A stretch of 64,000 nucleotides of DNA from Tilletia caries (Eukaryota; Basidiomycota; Exobasidiomycetes; Tilletiales; Tilletiaceae). The notes beneath the pieces are model-generated. The model was not told where the DNA came from. It made no database searches and worked only from the letters and a program-made list of their open reading frames with translations. Below, piece after piece: positions 12,801-24,060 of the stretch. The DNA is taken from positions 1,642,001-1,706,000 of the forward strand of contig JALUTQ010000003.1 in assembly GCA_032718865.1 (NCBI GenBank). Reading direction: 5' to 3'. Position 1 is the first letter of the stretch. Each line of letters begins with the position of its first letter. A program made the translations under genes and the position numbers.

Positions 12801-15690
12801 GAGTCAAGAAGTGCGGACCTGGTGGGCCGCCCCTTCCGCGGTCGCCTCGCTCGTCCATGTGCGCTGGCAAGCTTTGATGGCTCGGATAGCCGTTGGACGG
12901 GAACGATCCCTGACCACGCGATCCTGGTCTACCGTAGCCCTCAGGGGGGCTTTCGCCTCGAGGCAAGTGGTTCACACTAGGCAGATCGCGCTCTTGCGAA
13001 GCCCTTGATTTGATCCGTGGAGCGGCCAGCTGCGGTCCTGAATACGAGTGCTCGCGATCCCTTGCCTCCCGTTCCCGGCCAAAGTCATGACTGGGCCCAT
13101 CGTCGCCTCCCAAGCCGATAGTGATCGGCAGCGGGTTGTTGCCGTACGCGTTGGGGTGCACATCCTGAATGATAGGAGCCGTGGTCAACTGCTCGCCCTT
13201 CTCCTCAGCTTCACGAAGCATCGTAAGTCGACGCAGGATATGGACGTTGTCCGGGTCCAATTCGGCAGCCCGAGTGTATGCGTCAATGGCGTCGGGGATC
13301 TGGTTGTTGCAGGACTCGTACAGACTTCCAAGATCGAACCAAACCTCGGGTATCTCTGGATTGAGGCGGATAGCGCGGGAGTATGCGTCCAGGGCGTCGT
13401 GCAGCTGATTGATTTGGTAGTACAGCACACCGATCGAGCACCAGAAGGTGGGGTTTCTTGAATCACGGTACACAGCTTGTTGATACGCCTCGTATGCCTT
13501 GTTGTAGTTCTGACCTGCCATATAGGCTCGTCCAAGAAGGTACCAGCTTTGCGGGTCGTTCGGGTCCGACTCCAGACTCTTCGTTAGCAATTCGATGGCT
13601 CGGGCATGATTGTTGAAGTCTGCGTTGCTCTGGTGGTACAGCCATCCCAGCTGCTGCAGCACCTTCGCATGGTTCGGGTTCTCCGCCAAAACCTTTTCGT
13701 ACGCATCTTTGGCGGCCGGGAACTGTAGTATTCAGTGGAACATTTCAGTAACATGCATGTACAGTTGTGCCTGATACGCAATCGACTCACGTCTTTTTGT
13801 TGCTCGTATACATGCCCGATTTGGAACCAGATGTCGATCTCGGTCAGAGGTCGAGGCGGATCATTCAGGATGTAACGGAAGCACTGTGGATGTGCGGCAG
13901 AATTTCAGCGAATCGATCTCTTTACCAATTGCATCAAGCTAACTCACCTCCAGACTAGCCGAGAACTTGTTTTGTTGCTTGTAGATGATTCCCAGGCGGA
14001 AGTAGATCTCGTTCGCTTTCTCATAGTCTGTTGTCAAGTAACCACGTCAGTCAACCTATGCTGATACTGTGGATTCAAAGTCGTGAACAAAAACTCACTG
14101 GGATCCATCCGCACCACACTCGCGAACGCCTCTTCCGCATGCTCCAAGCTTCCGTAACGATCGTACAGAATGCCAATGCCGAACCACAGCTTGGGTTCCT
14201 TCGGGTTAGGAAGATGGTAGAGGGCTTGCTGATACGCGGTGTAAGCCCTCTGCAGATCGTCCATCATCAGATAGCAGTGACCTTTGAGTAGACAAATCCG
14301 TGAAAAAGGCTTAGCCAGTGTTCCCGAATTCGTTGCGGGCGTTGAGCAAAAATGATTGCAAGTACTCACCCATCGCGCCCCAAGTTTCACCATTGGTAGG
14401 AAGGATGTTAAGAACATTCTGGTACCATTCGACAGCCCTTTCAAATTGCTCGAGGGTACGGTGAGCGTTGGCAATCGCACTCAGAGCAGACACACTGTGA
14501 GGGTTGTGGTGCAAAGCCCGCTCATACGCTGAAATAGCCCGGTCAAAGTCCTCCATCGCCTCTGCTGCGGAGCCTGTGAATGCAAAAGAAAGATTCAAGT
14601 CAGACCAGCCTGTTCAGCCAGAATGCGGCAGGAAAGATGTTATTCCCTGATTCTTACCAATCGAGATCCACGTGTTTTCATTCGCCTGCGCCAGCTTTTG
14701 TGCCGCAGTCAGCGGTCCTTGAGGAGGACCCGGCCCCGGCTGGTGAGGGTGTGGGCCACCCCCTTCGATCATCAGCCCTGCCGTCGAGTTGTGTCGGGAG
14801 AGATGGTGAGGATGTGGTGGAGGCATAGAATGGCCAACACCCGGTGGTGGGGGAAGACCCATCGGCGGCGGCGGTGTTGGTCCACCACGCTCATCCATGG
14901 GCATTCCTACAGGCGGCGGGAGGTGACCGCCGGGACCAATAGGTCCACCGGGTGGGAGTTGTGGTGGTGGCCCACCATTGCCGCGAGGCATCATGTTGCC
15001 GTTGGGACCAGCCATCTCCGGCCTCATGTTATCGCCCGGTCCTCCGTTTGGGTGCATGAGTTCAATGCCACGCATGCCGTTCATTGGCCCAGCGCCAGGA
15101 GGGCCATGCAGAACATGCGGATGTTGATGAGGGCTGGGACCCTGTGGCCCTCCGGGACCAGGTGGTCCTCCTGGAGGCATTGGACCCATGGGGTGTTGAT
15201 GCGGATGGGCGTGTCCTGGGTGAGAATGATGCTGGTGAGGCGAGATCGAAACGCCCATGTTCGGCGGCATTTGAGGAGGGCCGTGTCGGTGAGCATTGGA
15301 GTGAGAGTGGGAGAGCGGCATGGAATGTGCGTGAGACGGAGGCAGTGGGGGAGGCATCCCGTGGCTATGTGCGTATGGAGAAGCGCCCGGTGGAAGAGGA
15401 GGGCCCTGGGGTCCGCCGAAGTGGTTTCCGGGACCTGGTGGTCCCGACCCCGGACCGAGCCGTGGATCGTGAGGCGGGCCTGGGGCGGACATCGGACCCG
15501 GGCCAGGTTGCATGCCGTGCCCGCCAGGCTGTTGCATGGGAACGGGCGGTGTTCGCTGGGAGTGTCGAGATTGCGGGTGAGGATGAGAGTTGGGATGCGG
15601 ATGGGGTTGCTGATGCATTGGGTGAGCGTGTGGATGAGCGTTGTTCATCGGCGGAGGCCCGCCAATGGAGTGGTTTCTGTGAGGCGGCAT
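9850..15690 (-). CDS. CYC8: General transcriptional corepressor Cyc8/Ssn6 (TPR protein)
   Basis: Six exons (15690-14658, 14573-14370, 14281-14099, 14027-13948, 13883-13791, 13722-9850) splice in frame to 1,821 aa. After a Pro/His/Gly-rich N-terminus of about 330 residues comes a block of about ten tetratricopeptide repeats (roughly residues 335-705) with signature Cyc8 stretches such as GHCYLMMDDLQRAY, YEKANEIYFRLG, WCSIGVLYYQINQ and AIRLNPEIPEVWFDLG. The remainder is low complexity: Pro/Gly/His-rich, a polyglutamine run encoded near 11,410-11,460, and a long Glu/Ala/Lys-rich tail. In yeast Cyc8 pairs with Tup1 and is brought to promoters by DNA-binding repressors through its TPRs. The four TPR-coding introns are short. 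The protein is longer than yeast Cyc8, mainly because of the disordered flanks. Confidence 0.96.
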
Positions 15691-17080
15691 GATGTGAAGC
15701 GTCTCTGACCGCCGAAAACAGAGGTTTGTATCAGCCTACCCCAAAAGGACTCTTCAGATCTCTTGGATCAAAAGAAGGATTCAAGACGGCGGCAAGGGTC
15801 GCTGCAGGTTTGGAGATGAGAATGGGTCAGTGTCGGAAGTGACGGGAGATAGCCACAAGAGAGCAAGACGGGAGGGGAAGGAATGGGAGAGAGAAAACAG
15901 AAAGGGAAGGGAAGATAAGGGAAAGAACGAAAGGGTTTGTGCGTATAATAAGGATGGATGAGGACAACGGGTCTCATGCCCGCCCAGCTTGGGTCCCGCC
16001 GAGGCCATCGCCGAGGGACATCTTCAACCGAATTGAGTTGGAAATCTTGAGTGAGAGAGAGAGAAGAACCTCGATCCGCAGGTCGAGGCCCAGGTTGACC
16101 GCCCCATTGCATGCGAGACTATACCGAGGGGAATGAGGCGAAGTGGATCTTCCGACAACGGGCGGCATTCGAGGCGACACCGCCCTCAATGTCGCTCGAG
16201 ATGTCCGTGCCTTCTCAGTCGCATCCAACCCATCCACGCATCATCGATCCAACCATTCATCCGGCCAAGTCAGCCTTGTGTCAGCCGGTACCGGTGCCTT
16301 GGCAACTCATGTCGCCCAATGCCGTGCAGGCGTCGAGTCATGAATGAAACGTTTGCGCTGCGCCGCACTTCTACACCGATCCCTTTGCGTCCCAAATCGC
16401 GGACCTTCTCATTGCGGGGGTGCGGGACAGAGAGGGAGAGAAGTCACTTACCGAACGAAAAAGCTCCGTGACGATGGGTTCTGCGAAGAGCTGAGTACTG
16501 TCGTCGGTGCGGATGATGGTGACAGTGGTGGTGGTGATGGTGAGGAAGGAGATGAAGGGGGGATGGTTCGATGATTTCTATTCTGCATCTGCATTCAGGC
16601 GGTCGGCTAGGCGGCTAGGGCCTGTGGGCTGTGCCTTGTTCGCTGTGGGAACTGGGATTTGGGAAGTGCGCAGTGCGCGGGACGACAGCGGGAGGTGAAT
16701 CAGCATCATCGTGAGCCGCATGCATGGGCGGCCGTCTGGAACCAATAGCATGAGAATTGGCTTTACTAAGATTGACATCCTTGCCGAGGGCGCTAGCAGA
16801 GCGCAGCGTAGTTTGGCAAGCAAGCAGCAGCAGCCCAGCAGCAGCCAGCAATAACAAGGGCAGCTGGGGAGTCATCTGGACGCTGGACAAGGCAACAAAG
16901 CGTGTCGGCGCACCCCGACGGCAGCGGGGTCGTTCCCGCCTCACAATCATCTTGCTCAAAATTTAATGAGGCGAATTGGACTTCAGGGCGGTGGCGTCAA
17001 AACACACCCAGCGTTCCAAACAAATATGTAGCAAACAAATAGGCCAGGAATTAGGTTTCAGGTCTCCAAAATCATATGGC

Positions 17081-17657
17081 GTACACTGCCAGTCGGCTGC
17101 GAGGATCCTCACCCATCGCGAGGATCTCGCAGGATCATCGTGAGGCTAAGTGACGCTAACCCGACCCAGGACTTCCCACGATCATTTTGGGCTCAATCGT
17201 TGAGAGTCGCACGAGATGTTAAGCCAACGATCATCCTCAGAAATCCAAAAAAATGAGGGAAAAAAACAAAACCACTCACACCCGGGATTCGAACCCGGGA
17301 CTTTTTTTTTTTTTTTTTTCTGAATCCAGCGGTGCTACCACTAAACCACGAGCGCCGTAGCACATAACAGATACTTCCAGTTTTAAAATATATTGTGTGA
17401 CATAAGTTTGGAAACGCGAATCCAGAGCATGGGGATCATTCAAATGCTGGCTGACGCGCTCAATTAGGACCTGGTGTTCAGAAATACATAACGTTGTACA
17501 AAAAATATGCCAGGCGATGCTCATTTATCTGAGGATCTCCTCAGATCTCGTGGATCCCACGAGGGTTGTAAGATGATCGCACGATATCGTCGAGGATAAT
17601 CCTCACGTGTCGTGCTGAGGACTATCCCCAGTTCTCCATGGACGATTGGCAGTGTAC
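17081..17657. mobile_element. Small non-autonomous inverted-repeat (MITE-like) element
   Basis: The left end GTACACTGCCAGTCG (17081-17095) is matched in inverted orientation at 17643-17657 with one difference. The homology continues inward imperfectly for about 130-160 bp on each side, through GATC-rich palindromic blocks: the left arm ends in GATCATCCTCAG near 17,240, and the right arm starts with CTGAGGATC near 17,530. There is no coding capacity. The centre holds a tRNA-like sequence. I could not identify a target-site duplication. Confidence 0.55.
17272..17356 (-). pseudogene. tRNA-like sequence interrupted by an 18-nt A tract
   Basis: Read on the minus strand from 17356, a D-arm/box A sequence (GTGGTTTAGTGGTAGCACC) is followed by the start of an anticodon arm (GCTGGATTCAGA). 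An A18 tract (T18 at 17302-17319 on the plus strand) stands where the 3' half of the anticodon stem and the variable loop should be. A perfect T-arm/box B follows (CCCGGGTTCGAATCCCGGG). Acceptor-stem pairing is poor. Both internal promoter boxes look intact, so transcription by RNA polymerase III is possible, but a functional tRNA is not. Confidence 0.6.
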
Positions 17658-18702
17658 CAGTGTACCACTGCTCGGAACAATTCCTGGCGCTTGTCCAGGA
17701 AAGCCAAAGGTGAAAGGGCCCCTGCGCTCCTGTGCTCCTCCTGTGCTGCATGAGCTGGGTATGCAGAGAAAGCTTGGTCCGCACCAATAACGCTCAATTA
17801 GCCACTGAAATGTACATATGTATCCGCAGCAGCCTGCATACATAAACAATATTTAATGTGACATTGTGACACATGGGGTTTGTGCTGTGCATATGCCAGG
17901 AAGCTAAGAATCAACTTCGGGATCCGTGCATAAAGTATAATAAGCCGCTTCCTTGTCTCCACGCCTTCCACGCTCCAGCGTCCATCCGACCATCCGGCCA
18001 GGGTGTCCTCTTTCGCCCTATCATCGATCATCCCTTTTATGGAGCTCCACGAAATAAAGGCATCTAGGCGGCCTCCTCCACGCCCCTGTAATCTATCCAG
18101 CACCATAATAGGACAATGATCAGCGCAGGCTACTTATATGTAACTGAGGAAATCTCAATCACATGGTTGATTGCAAAATAGCAATTAGCGGCAAACACCA
18201 GCGCACGCATCTGCGCGCATACTATAGGGGGTTTCGTCAGTGCGGTGTGCATGCGTGCTCGAACATTCTGGCTCATTTCGCTGCTCGAAACTTTGCTCGA
18301 GCATCCGGCGTTTCGGTGATTCCTCAATGAGCGATGTGCCAGAATGTTCGTGAGCCAAAACGCGCTTCAAGGCCGCGTTTTGGTCCATGTACATTCTCGC
18401 ACATCTCATCTCACGTCGTTCTCCTTCTTCTTTTCTTGACTTTGTTCCAGCACCTTCGACCATCATCTGGCATCAAACAAGTTGTCGCCGCCGCCGTTCT
18501 GCGACTGCTTGACCAGCTCTTTGACGACGCTTCAAAGCGCTCATGAAAAGGGCCAGCTCTCTGCTCTCAAGTCTCTGACTACTCAGCCATTCTTGAATCC
18601 TGCTGATACCTCTTCACTCAATCTTCTTTCTCTCCAGTCCTCTACTCCCTTCACATCATCCCATCTGCTTCCTCCATAGATCTCGACCGCCCGACGCCCA
18701 AA

Positions 18703-20025
18703 ATGGCACCTGCGCGTCGCCCGAATCAGTTACCCGACAGGAGCGCTGAGACTCCTGTCGTTCTGTCATCCCAGACATCCACGACCTCGCAGTCTGTCCT
18801 TGTTTCGACCCAGGAATCTACGGAGACCAGCCTGCTGAATCCAGGTCGATCTAAGGTGCTGAAATGGACCACCGAGCAAGAACATGCTTTTGTTCGCGCA
18901 ATACACGACAATCCCAGGTATCAGGCCGCCTTGCTTCCTGGCCACAGTCAAGATCCCGACGATGCCACTCCTCAGTGCAAAATCAATCATTCGTCTATCA
19001 TGCGCAACATCTCTGCAGAGATCTTTCCGGATCCGGATCAGCGAAACGCTCCTCAGATGAAGCAGAAACTGCGCGGGCTCGTTCGCGTGTACAGGAAAGA
19101 GGTCGAGGCAATGTCCGAGACCGGCAGAGGGCTCCTGCTAGAGGAGATGACGGCGGGCCCCCTCAAGACGCAACGAGAACTGCTCCTCAACCGCCTACCT
19201 TGGTTCGACCTGATGCACGCGATGATGCGGAATCGTGCGGCATCTGACCCCGACATCATCGTTAACGGTGTTGGGGAGCAACAGACGCAACAATCTTCCT
19301 TTCAAGATGACGAAGAAGAACCCGGTGACGAGCAAAAACCTGAACAGCCGCACGATGACTTCGACGAGGATGACGAAGGTGGTGTCTCTCAGTTCACCCG
19401 CCAGGTTGCTCGTGGTGAAGTCGATGCACCATTTTACGATGACGAAACTTTCGACGATGAAGATGACCGCGCGTCCCCCGGTCGCCCTCGAGCCCAATTG
19501 CCTTCGTTTGTCTCTCAGACTCAGCCTAGACGTGGCGCTGGATGTCTTCCCTCGCTCTCGCGGCTCTCGGATCAAAGCCTTTCGGACTCGATGCGCTCAG
19601 GCGCCATCAATAACCGCTCCAATTCCATCAGCCAGAGTTCCTTCTCTGTTAGTCAAAGCTCCTCCTCTGCCGTTCAAAGCTCCAACTCCAAAGGTGCCGC
19701 CTCCTCGACTCCGACCAAACGGGAACCCGTTGTTGCCACCCGTCCCAACTCGAACAAGAACAAAGGCAAACAGCGAAGCAGTGCAGTGGACGACGCTCTC
19801 GATACATTTTCGCGCCAGATCCAAGACGACCAGGAGCTTCGAATTGAACGCGAGCAAACCAAACTTCGAAAGCTCGACCTTCGATGCCAGGAGCTTGCGT
19901 TTCGGTCTCAGGAGCGCGAACATGAAGCCGATTTCCTCAACACCCGGCTTGGAGCCCTTGAGACAATCATGACCTCCCTTAACGCCAAGGTCGACACTAT
20001 CCTCGCCAAGCTCGGTGGCCGTTGA
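18703..20025 (+). CDS. Harbinger-associated Myb/SANT-like DNA-binding protein
   Basis: A single open frame of 440 aa. Residues around 45-140 begin with KWTTEQEHAFVRAI and resemble the Myb/SANT-like domain of transposon-associated proteins. A long acidic, Ser-rich linker follows, and the last 90 residues form a likely coiled coil of alternating charged and leucine residues ending in LNAKVDTILAKLGG. In PIF/Harbinger elements the companion Myb-like protein binds the element ends and helps bring the transposase into the nucleus; that role is assumed here from the arrangement. It converges on the transposase gene with about 230 bp between the stops. Confidence 0.75.
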   Translation: MAPARRPNQLPDRSAETPVVLSSQTSTTSQSVLVSTQESTETSLLNPGRSKVLKWTTEQEHAFVRAIHDNPRYQAALLPGHSQDPDDATPQCKINHSSIMRNISAEIFPDPDQRNAPQMKQKLRGLVRVYRKEVEAMSETGRGLLLEEMTAGPLKTQRELLLNRLPWFDLMHAMMRNRAASDPDIIVNGVGEQQTQQSSFQDDEEEPGDEQKPEQPHDDFDEDDEGGVSQFTRQVARGEVDAPFYDDETFDDEDDRASPGRPRAQLPSFVSQTQPRRGAGCLPSLSRLSDQSLSDSMRSGAINNRSNSISQSSFSVSQSSSSAVQSSNSKGAASSTPTKREPVVATRPNSNKNKGKQRSSAVDDALDTFSRQIQDDQELRIEREQTKLRKLDLRCQELAFRSQEREHEADFLNTRLGALETIMTSLNAKVDTILAKLGGR

Positions 20026-20252
20026 CTTCATCAAACTCCCTAAGATTCAACGTGCTCGCATCGTTCCAAATTCCAAATTTCTGAATGAATCTTCTCTAAT
20101 CTCTACCATTCGTTCTCGTTGTTACATGAAGGATAACGTGACTGTTGATTATTTATATGAGTGATGAACGTGGCCAGCGATATGTCATGTCGTATTTAGG
20201 AGTAAAGAAGTTGATGATCACAATTCACAGAGCTGCTAAGTGCTAGATAGCG

Positions 20253-21974
20253 TTACATGACATCGTTGGCTGCTCGCGTTCTTTGTCGTGCGGTCCTTCG
20301 ATTCCTTGAGCGCTGAGACCTTCGCTGTGCCTGCCGGTCCTCCCAGGCTTGGAACTCGCGTTGTGTCATGTTCTTGAGGCGTGATTGTTTCGTTGTGTCG
20401 ATGAACGGGCGGTTGAGAGCTGCAAACAATGCGCAATGAAGCCTTTCTCGCTTCTCTTTGGCAGCATCTCTGCGCTGTAGCTCGATGCGGTACTGCGACA
20501 TAGATGCATGCCGCTCTCGTTCTGCCTCCTTCTGTTGTCGGTGTCTCTGCAGGCGATCGCTCCATGCCGCAGCCTCCCTGGCGTCTCTGGCCTCGTCTGG
20601 TGCTTGTAGCTGTAGCCATGCATCACGCGCGTCCTCCGAGACCGAGGTGAGATCCATGAAGCATTGTCGCTCCTCGGCTCCATCCCAGCGCAGTGCGAGA
20701 TTGTGGGCAACCAGTGCAGCAACAACGGTTTTCACGGCACGATGATGGTCTTCTGAGTCCTGAATAAAGACTCTAAGGCCGCGTAAGGACTGGAACCGCC
20801 CTTTAAGGTATCCGAAGGCATGTTCGCTGCGGACTCTGACGTTACTCACAGCTCTGTTGAACGCTCGGAAGTCTCCTGATTTCGTGGCCACTATGTGATC
20901 ATATGGACTGCAGGTGAATGTTGAAGGCCCGTACCCGCCGTCCGCCCAGATGAAATCGTCCGCGTCCAGATACTTGAGTGGATTTTGGACCACGTCGCTT
21001 GCCGCAAAGGCTCGTGAATCTTGTGTAGCACCTTTGTAACCGGCAACGAAGTCGATAATGCGCAAGGAAGTGGGGAGGACGGTGAGCTGTAGGTTCAACG
21101 CGTACTGCCCCTTTCGATCGTAGTATTCTTGGTGATGTGCGTGCTTGCCGGGCTTGAAGGCCAACGGAATCTGGCTTCCGTCTACCATGGACCATCCCGA
21201 GCCAAATTCGAGGCATTTCGACCGTTGCGCGACCCAAGTCCTTGCTTGGTCCTTTTCGTCTTCGCTTGCCCAGCACAGGACTTCTTGACGGATGTCGTAA
21301 AGGGCCTGCACGACGCGAGCACTGTAAGCCGTCACCGAACCCTCCGCACAGCCGCAAGCCAGCGCAACGTCTACGACTCCACTTCCATTCCCACATCGGC
21401 CGAGCCAGAACAAAGTGACGGCAACCTGTTCTTCGACCGGGGCTTGAGGACGACGAGGATCCGTAGCCTGGAACACCGGGTTGGAAGCAATGACTTGTAC
21501 CAGGGCGTCGAAGGCGGGCGGAGTCATCCGTACGAGATGACGAAACGCTTGGAGGTCGGATGGCCGCGAGGACTTGCCGAGGCGCTGAAGGCGTTTGTAA
21601 AGTGGTACGACGTCTCTGCGCTCACGCCTAGGATTGACAACGCGGCGAGACGCAAGGGATCGGAGGAGACCAGCAGCTCGCACAGCATCTCGTTTCGCGG
21701 AGCTCTGCGATATCGTCGAATCGGCACTGCTATCGTCGGAATCGGAGGCGCTGCTTAACTGGACGCTGATGGAGTCGGAAACAGAGGAGGATAGGCTGCT
21801 ATCGGATGCGGAAGTGGTGCTGACTGAAGACCCGGAGTCGGAAGAAGAACAGTCGGGCATGGATCCGCGGTCGAACGCGCGACGGCGACGGCGCGCAGAT
21901 CGAATCCGAACGCACCTGACGAGCTCTGAGGCTACGTCTCGAAGTACCTGTTGCTTTGCGGAAGTTCGTGGCAT
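20253..21974 (-). CDS. PIF/Harbinger transposase (DDE endonuclease)
   Basis: A single open frame of 573 aa. After a basic, Ser-rich N-terminus there is a helix-turn-helix-like segment (CGNGSGVVDVALACGCAEGS). The DDE_Tnp_4 core follows: MVDGSQIPLAF (first Asp), FVAGYKGATQDSRAF, FIWADGGYG (second Asp) and RSEHAFGYLKGRFQSLRGL (Glu). The Arg/Gln-rich C-terminus may bind DNA. All three catalytic acidic residues are present and the frame is uninterrupted, so the enzyme could be active. Confidence 0.92.
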   Translation of the reverse strand: MPRTSAKQQVLRDVASELVRCVRIRSARRRRRAFDRGSMPDCSSSDSGSSVSTTSASDSSLSSSVSDSISVQLSSASDSDDSSADSTISQSSAKRDAVRAAGLLRSLASRRVVNPRRERRDVVPLYKRLQRLGKSSRPSDLQAFRHLVRMTPPAFDALVQVIASNPVFQATDPRRPQAPVEEQVAVTLFWLGRCGNGSGVVDVALACGCAEGSVTAYSARVVQALYDIRQEVLCWASEDEKDQARTWVAQRSKCLEFGSGWSMVDGSQIPLAFKPGKHAHHQEYYDRKGQYALNLQLTVLPTSLRIIDFVAGYKGATQDSRAFAASDVVQNPLKYLDADDFIWADGGYGPSTFTCSPYDHIVATKSGDFRAFNRAVSNVRVRSEHAFGYLKGRFQSLRGLRVFIQDSEDHHRAVKTVVAALVAHNLALRWDGAEERQCFMDLTSVSEDARDAWLQLQAPDEARDAREAAAWSDRLQRHRQQKEAERERHASMSQYRIELQRRDAAKEKRERLHCALFAALNRPFIDTTKQSRLKNMTQREFQAWEDRQAQRRSQRSRNRRTARQRTRAANDVM

Positions 21975-22404
21975 TGTGTGTGTTTGTGGCGAGAGAAAGA
22001 CAGAGGAGGAGAATTGATGATAGAAGAGAATGGAATGTTGTCACTCGGTGAAGGGTCGCGCACAGCCGCACGGGGTGTTCATTTGGAGCGGTCAAAACTG
22101 CTCATTTCAATGACCAAAATGAGGAACATGCATGAATGCACACCTCTGACGAAACCCCTTTATATAGCGGCGCATATGCAGTAGTAGTGCACCACCATAT
22201 AGTATATGAAAATCAATAACTTTAGAGCCCGAAAGTCGAAACTGATCGCTGTCATTGAATTCATCTGGCTGAGCGCTTATTGTGTTCTCAATTCTCAATT
22301 TCTCATCCACCCCCTGGGGAAATCAAGGTCCGCGCGGCAACAAAGTGGTAAGATCATATCGGCCGAGAAAGGTTGGACCTTGACAAAAGGCCCCCCCCCC
22401 CCCC

Positions 22405-23070
22405 TAAGTCTGGTCACACCAGACCGTCGACGCACGTGATGACAGGACAGATCCCGTGGTGACGGTCTGGACGCACTCGACCCGTTTTACTTAGTAAGTG
22501 GAAGGCGTTTTTACTAAGTGAACTTTGAAATGAGACAAACGGGCATCCAGCGTGCATGGGCCACCTTTTGCACCTTGACAAACTGGGATCCAGCGTGCAC
22601 GGGCCACGATACACCCATTTTTTCACCTCATCTCTGTGCAGATGGGCGGCTGACACGGTCCACGCGACGCGACGCTGCCCGCCGCCGCCTGCGCTGCCCA
22701 GTATTTATCCCTGGTTAAAGCGCTCCAGGAGGGTTCCACGTGAGAAATCGACTTTTTTTTTCCTCCCCTGACATGCCATGAACGCAAAGCAGCACCACCA
22801 GTCCTGCTCCTTATCGAACAGAGATCTGAAGCCTGGAGATAATTCTTACTGTGCCTGGCTATGCTTATGCGCAGTTTTATGTGCGTACGTTTGTGTCTCG
22901 ACATGCAGTTGGTGTGCGAAGTTGGGCTTCGAACGAAGTTGACTACAAAATTTGCGGGCACTTACTAACAAAATCGGGTCGAGTGCGTCCAGACCGCCAC
23001 CGCGGCGACAGTTCTGATAAGCGCGTGGAGGTGACTCTTTGATCACCGCCGGTCTGGTGTGATCAGACTA
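22405..23070. mobile_element. Non-autonomous inverted-repeat element flanked by poly-C tracts
   Basis: The left end TAAGTCTGGTCACACCAGACC (22405 onward) is matched inverted by GGTCTGGTGTGATCAGACTA ending at 23070. Homology continues inward as GACGGTCTGGACGCACTCGACCCG / CGGGTCGAGTGCGTCCAGACCG, so each arm is about 100 bp. The element is 666 bp, has no coding frame, and carries TA at each end. A C14 tract (22391-22404) lies immediately left and a C18 tract (23071-23088) immediately right, in direct orientation. Confidence 0.65.
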
Positions 23071-23699
23071 CCCCCCCCCCCCCCCCCCTACACTGCGGGC
23101 AAATTCTAGCGTTAGAGTAACGCTAGCCGAAACTTCTCAGGGTGCTACGAGACCCCTGTAGGAGGTGGGCTCGTGAGTTTTCCTGAGGGCTTAGAGCATA
23201 AATGGGAGCCACTAGGAGGGTTCCCCTCTTAGGTATTCCTGAGTGTGGCTCCAGGGCGAATCATGAGGACCTTGCTCTGAGTGATCACGAGTACTCACGC
23301 TGAGGACTCAGAGTCACACCGGCCACAGCTCTCACGAAAGGCTAGAGTATAAAAGTATGAATCGTTATAGCATTACGGAACGTCACATGTAATTACATCG
23401 TGGTGACGGTTATTCTGTATGCCCATATGCTGTTCGGGGAGGGAGTGCAGTACTGACAGGGATAAGAGGACTTGCGGCCTTGGGTGGGAAAGAACGGAGG
23501 CCGCTGCTGGCCGCTGGGAGAGGGGATGGCAGGACCTGTTGCCTGTTGGAGGGGAAGCAGAGGAACGACGACAACAAAAGCGGGTCAGCTCGCATAGCCG
23601 CACCGGTAAATGGGACGAAAGTGGAGGACTATACAATGAGAGACTTACCCGCTTGCTTGTCAATGGTCATGAATCATGATGTCGCTGTCGCTGTGGAAA

Positions 23700-24060
23700 G
23701 GGGGGTGAGAGAGAAAGGGGGAGGTCTGCAGAGAAAGAGAGAAAAAAGTCTGCAGAAAAAGAGAGAGAGAGGGAAGAGAGAGAGGGAAGAGAGAAAGGGT
23801 AGATAGAGAGGTCTGCAGAGAGAGAGAGAGAGAGAGAGGGAAGAGAGAGAGGGAAGAGAAAAAGGTCTGCAGAAAAAGAAATAGAGAGAAGAGAGAGAGG
23901 GAAGAGAGAGAGGGAAGAGAGAGGGGGAAGAGAGAAAGAAAGAGAGGGAAGAGAGAGAGGGAAGAGAAAAAGGTCTGCAGAAAAAGAAAGAGAAAGAAAG
24001 GGTAGAGAGAGAGGTCTGCAAAAAAAAAATGGAGAGAGGGTAGAGACTAGAGAGAGAGCG
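23700..24060. repeat. GA-rich minisatellite with GGTCTGCAG spacer motif
   Basis: Tandem GAGAGAGGGAAGAGA-type units are punctuated five or six times by GGTCTGCAGAAAAAGA. The polyserine/leucine open frames on the opposite strand follow from this composition and are not genes. Confidence 0.85.

Larger units (their letters stand above)
15691..18226. other. Intergenic between CYC8 and the Harbinger element
   Basis: No convincing gene. The first few hundred bases are the CYC8 promoter/5' UTR region. A palindrome-rich inverted-repeat element lies at 17,081-17,657 and is listed separately. The short open frames between 16,100 and 17,000 show no recognisable domain or splice structure. Confidence 0.55.
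18227..22158. mobile_element. PIF/Harbinger DNA transposon, two genes, apparently complete
   Basis: Imperfect terminal inverted repeats of about 30 bp bound the element: the left begins GGGGGTTTCGTCAG at 18227 and its inverted counterpart ends at 22158 (CTGACGAAACCCC), both followed inward by GTGTGCAT. Inside are two converging intronless genes, a Myb/SANT-like protein (+) and a DDE transposase (-), which is the usual Harbinger pair. Both frames are intact, so the element may be recently or currently active. The flanks are TA-rich (CTATA on the left, TATATAG on the right), and I cannot fix the exact target duplication. Confidence 0.82.
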
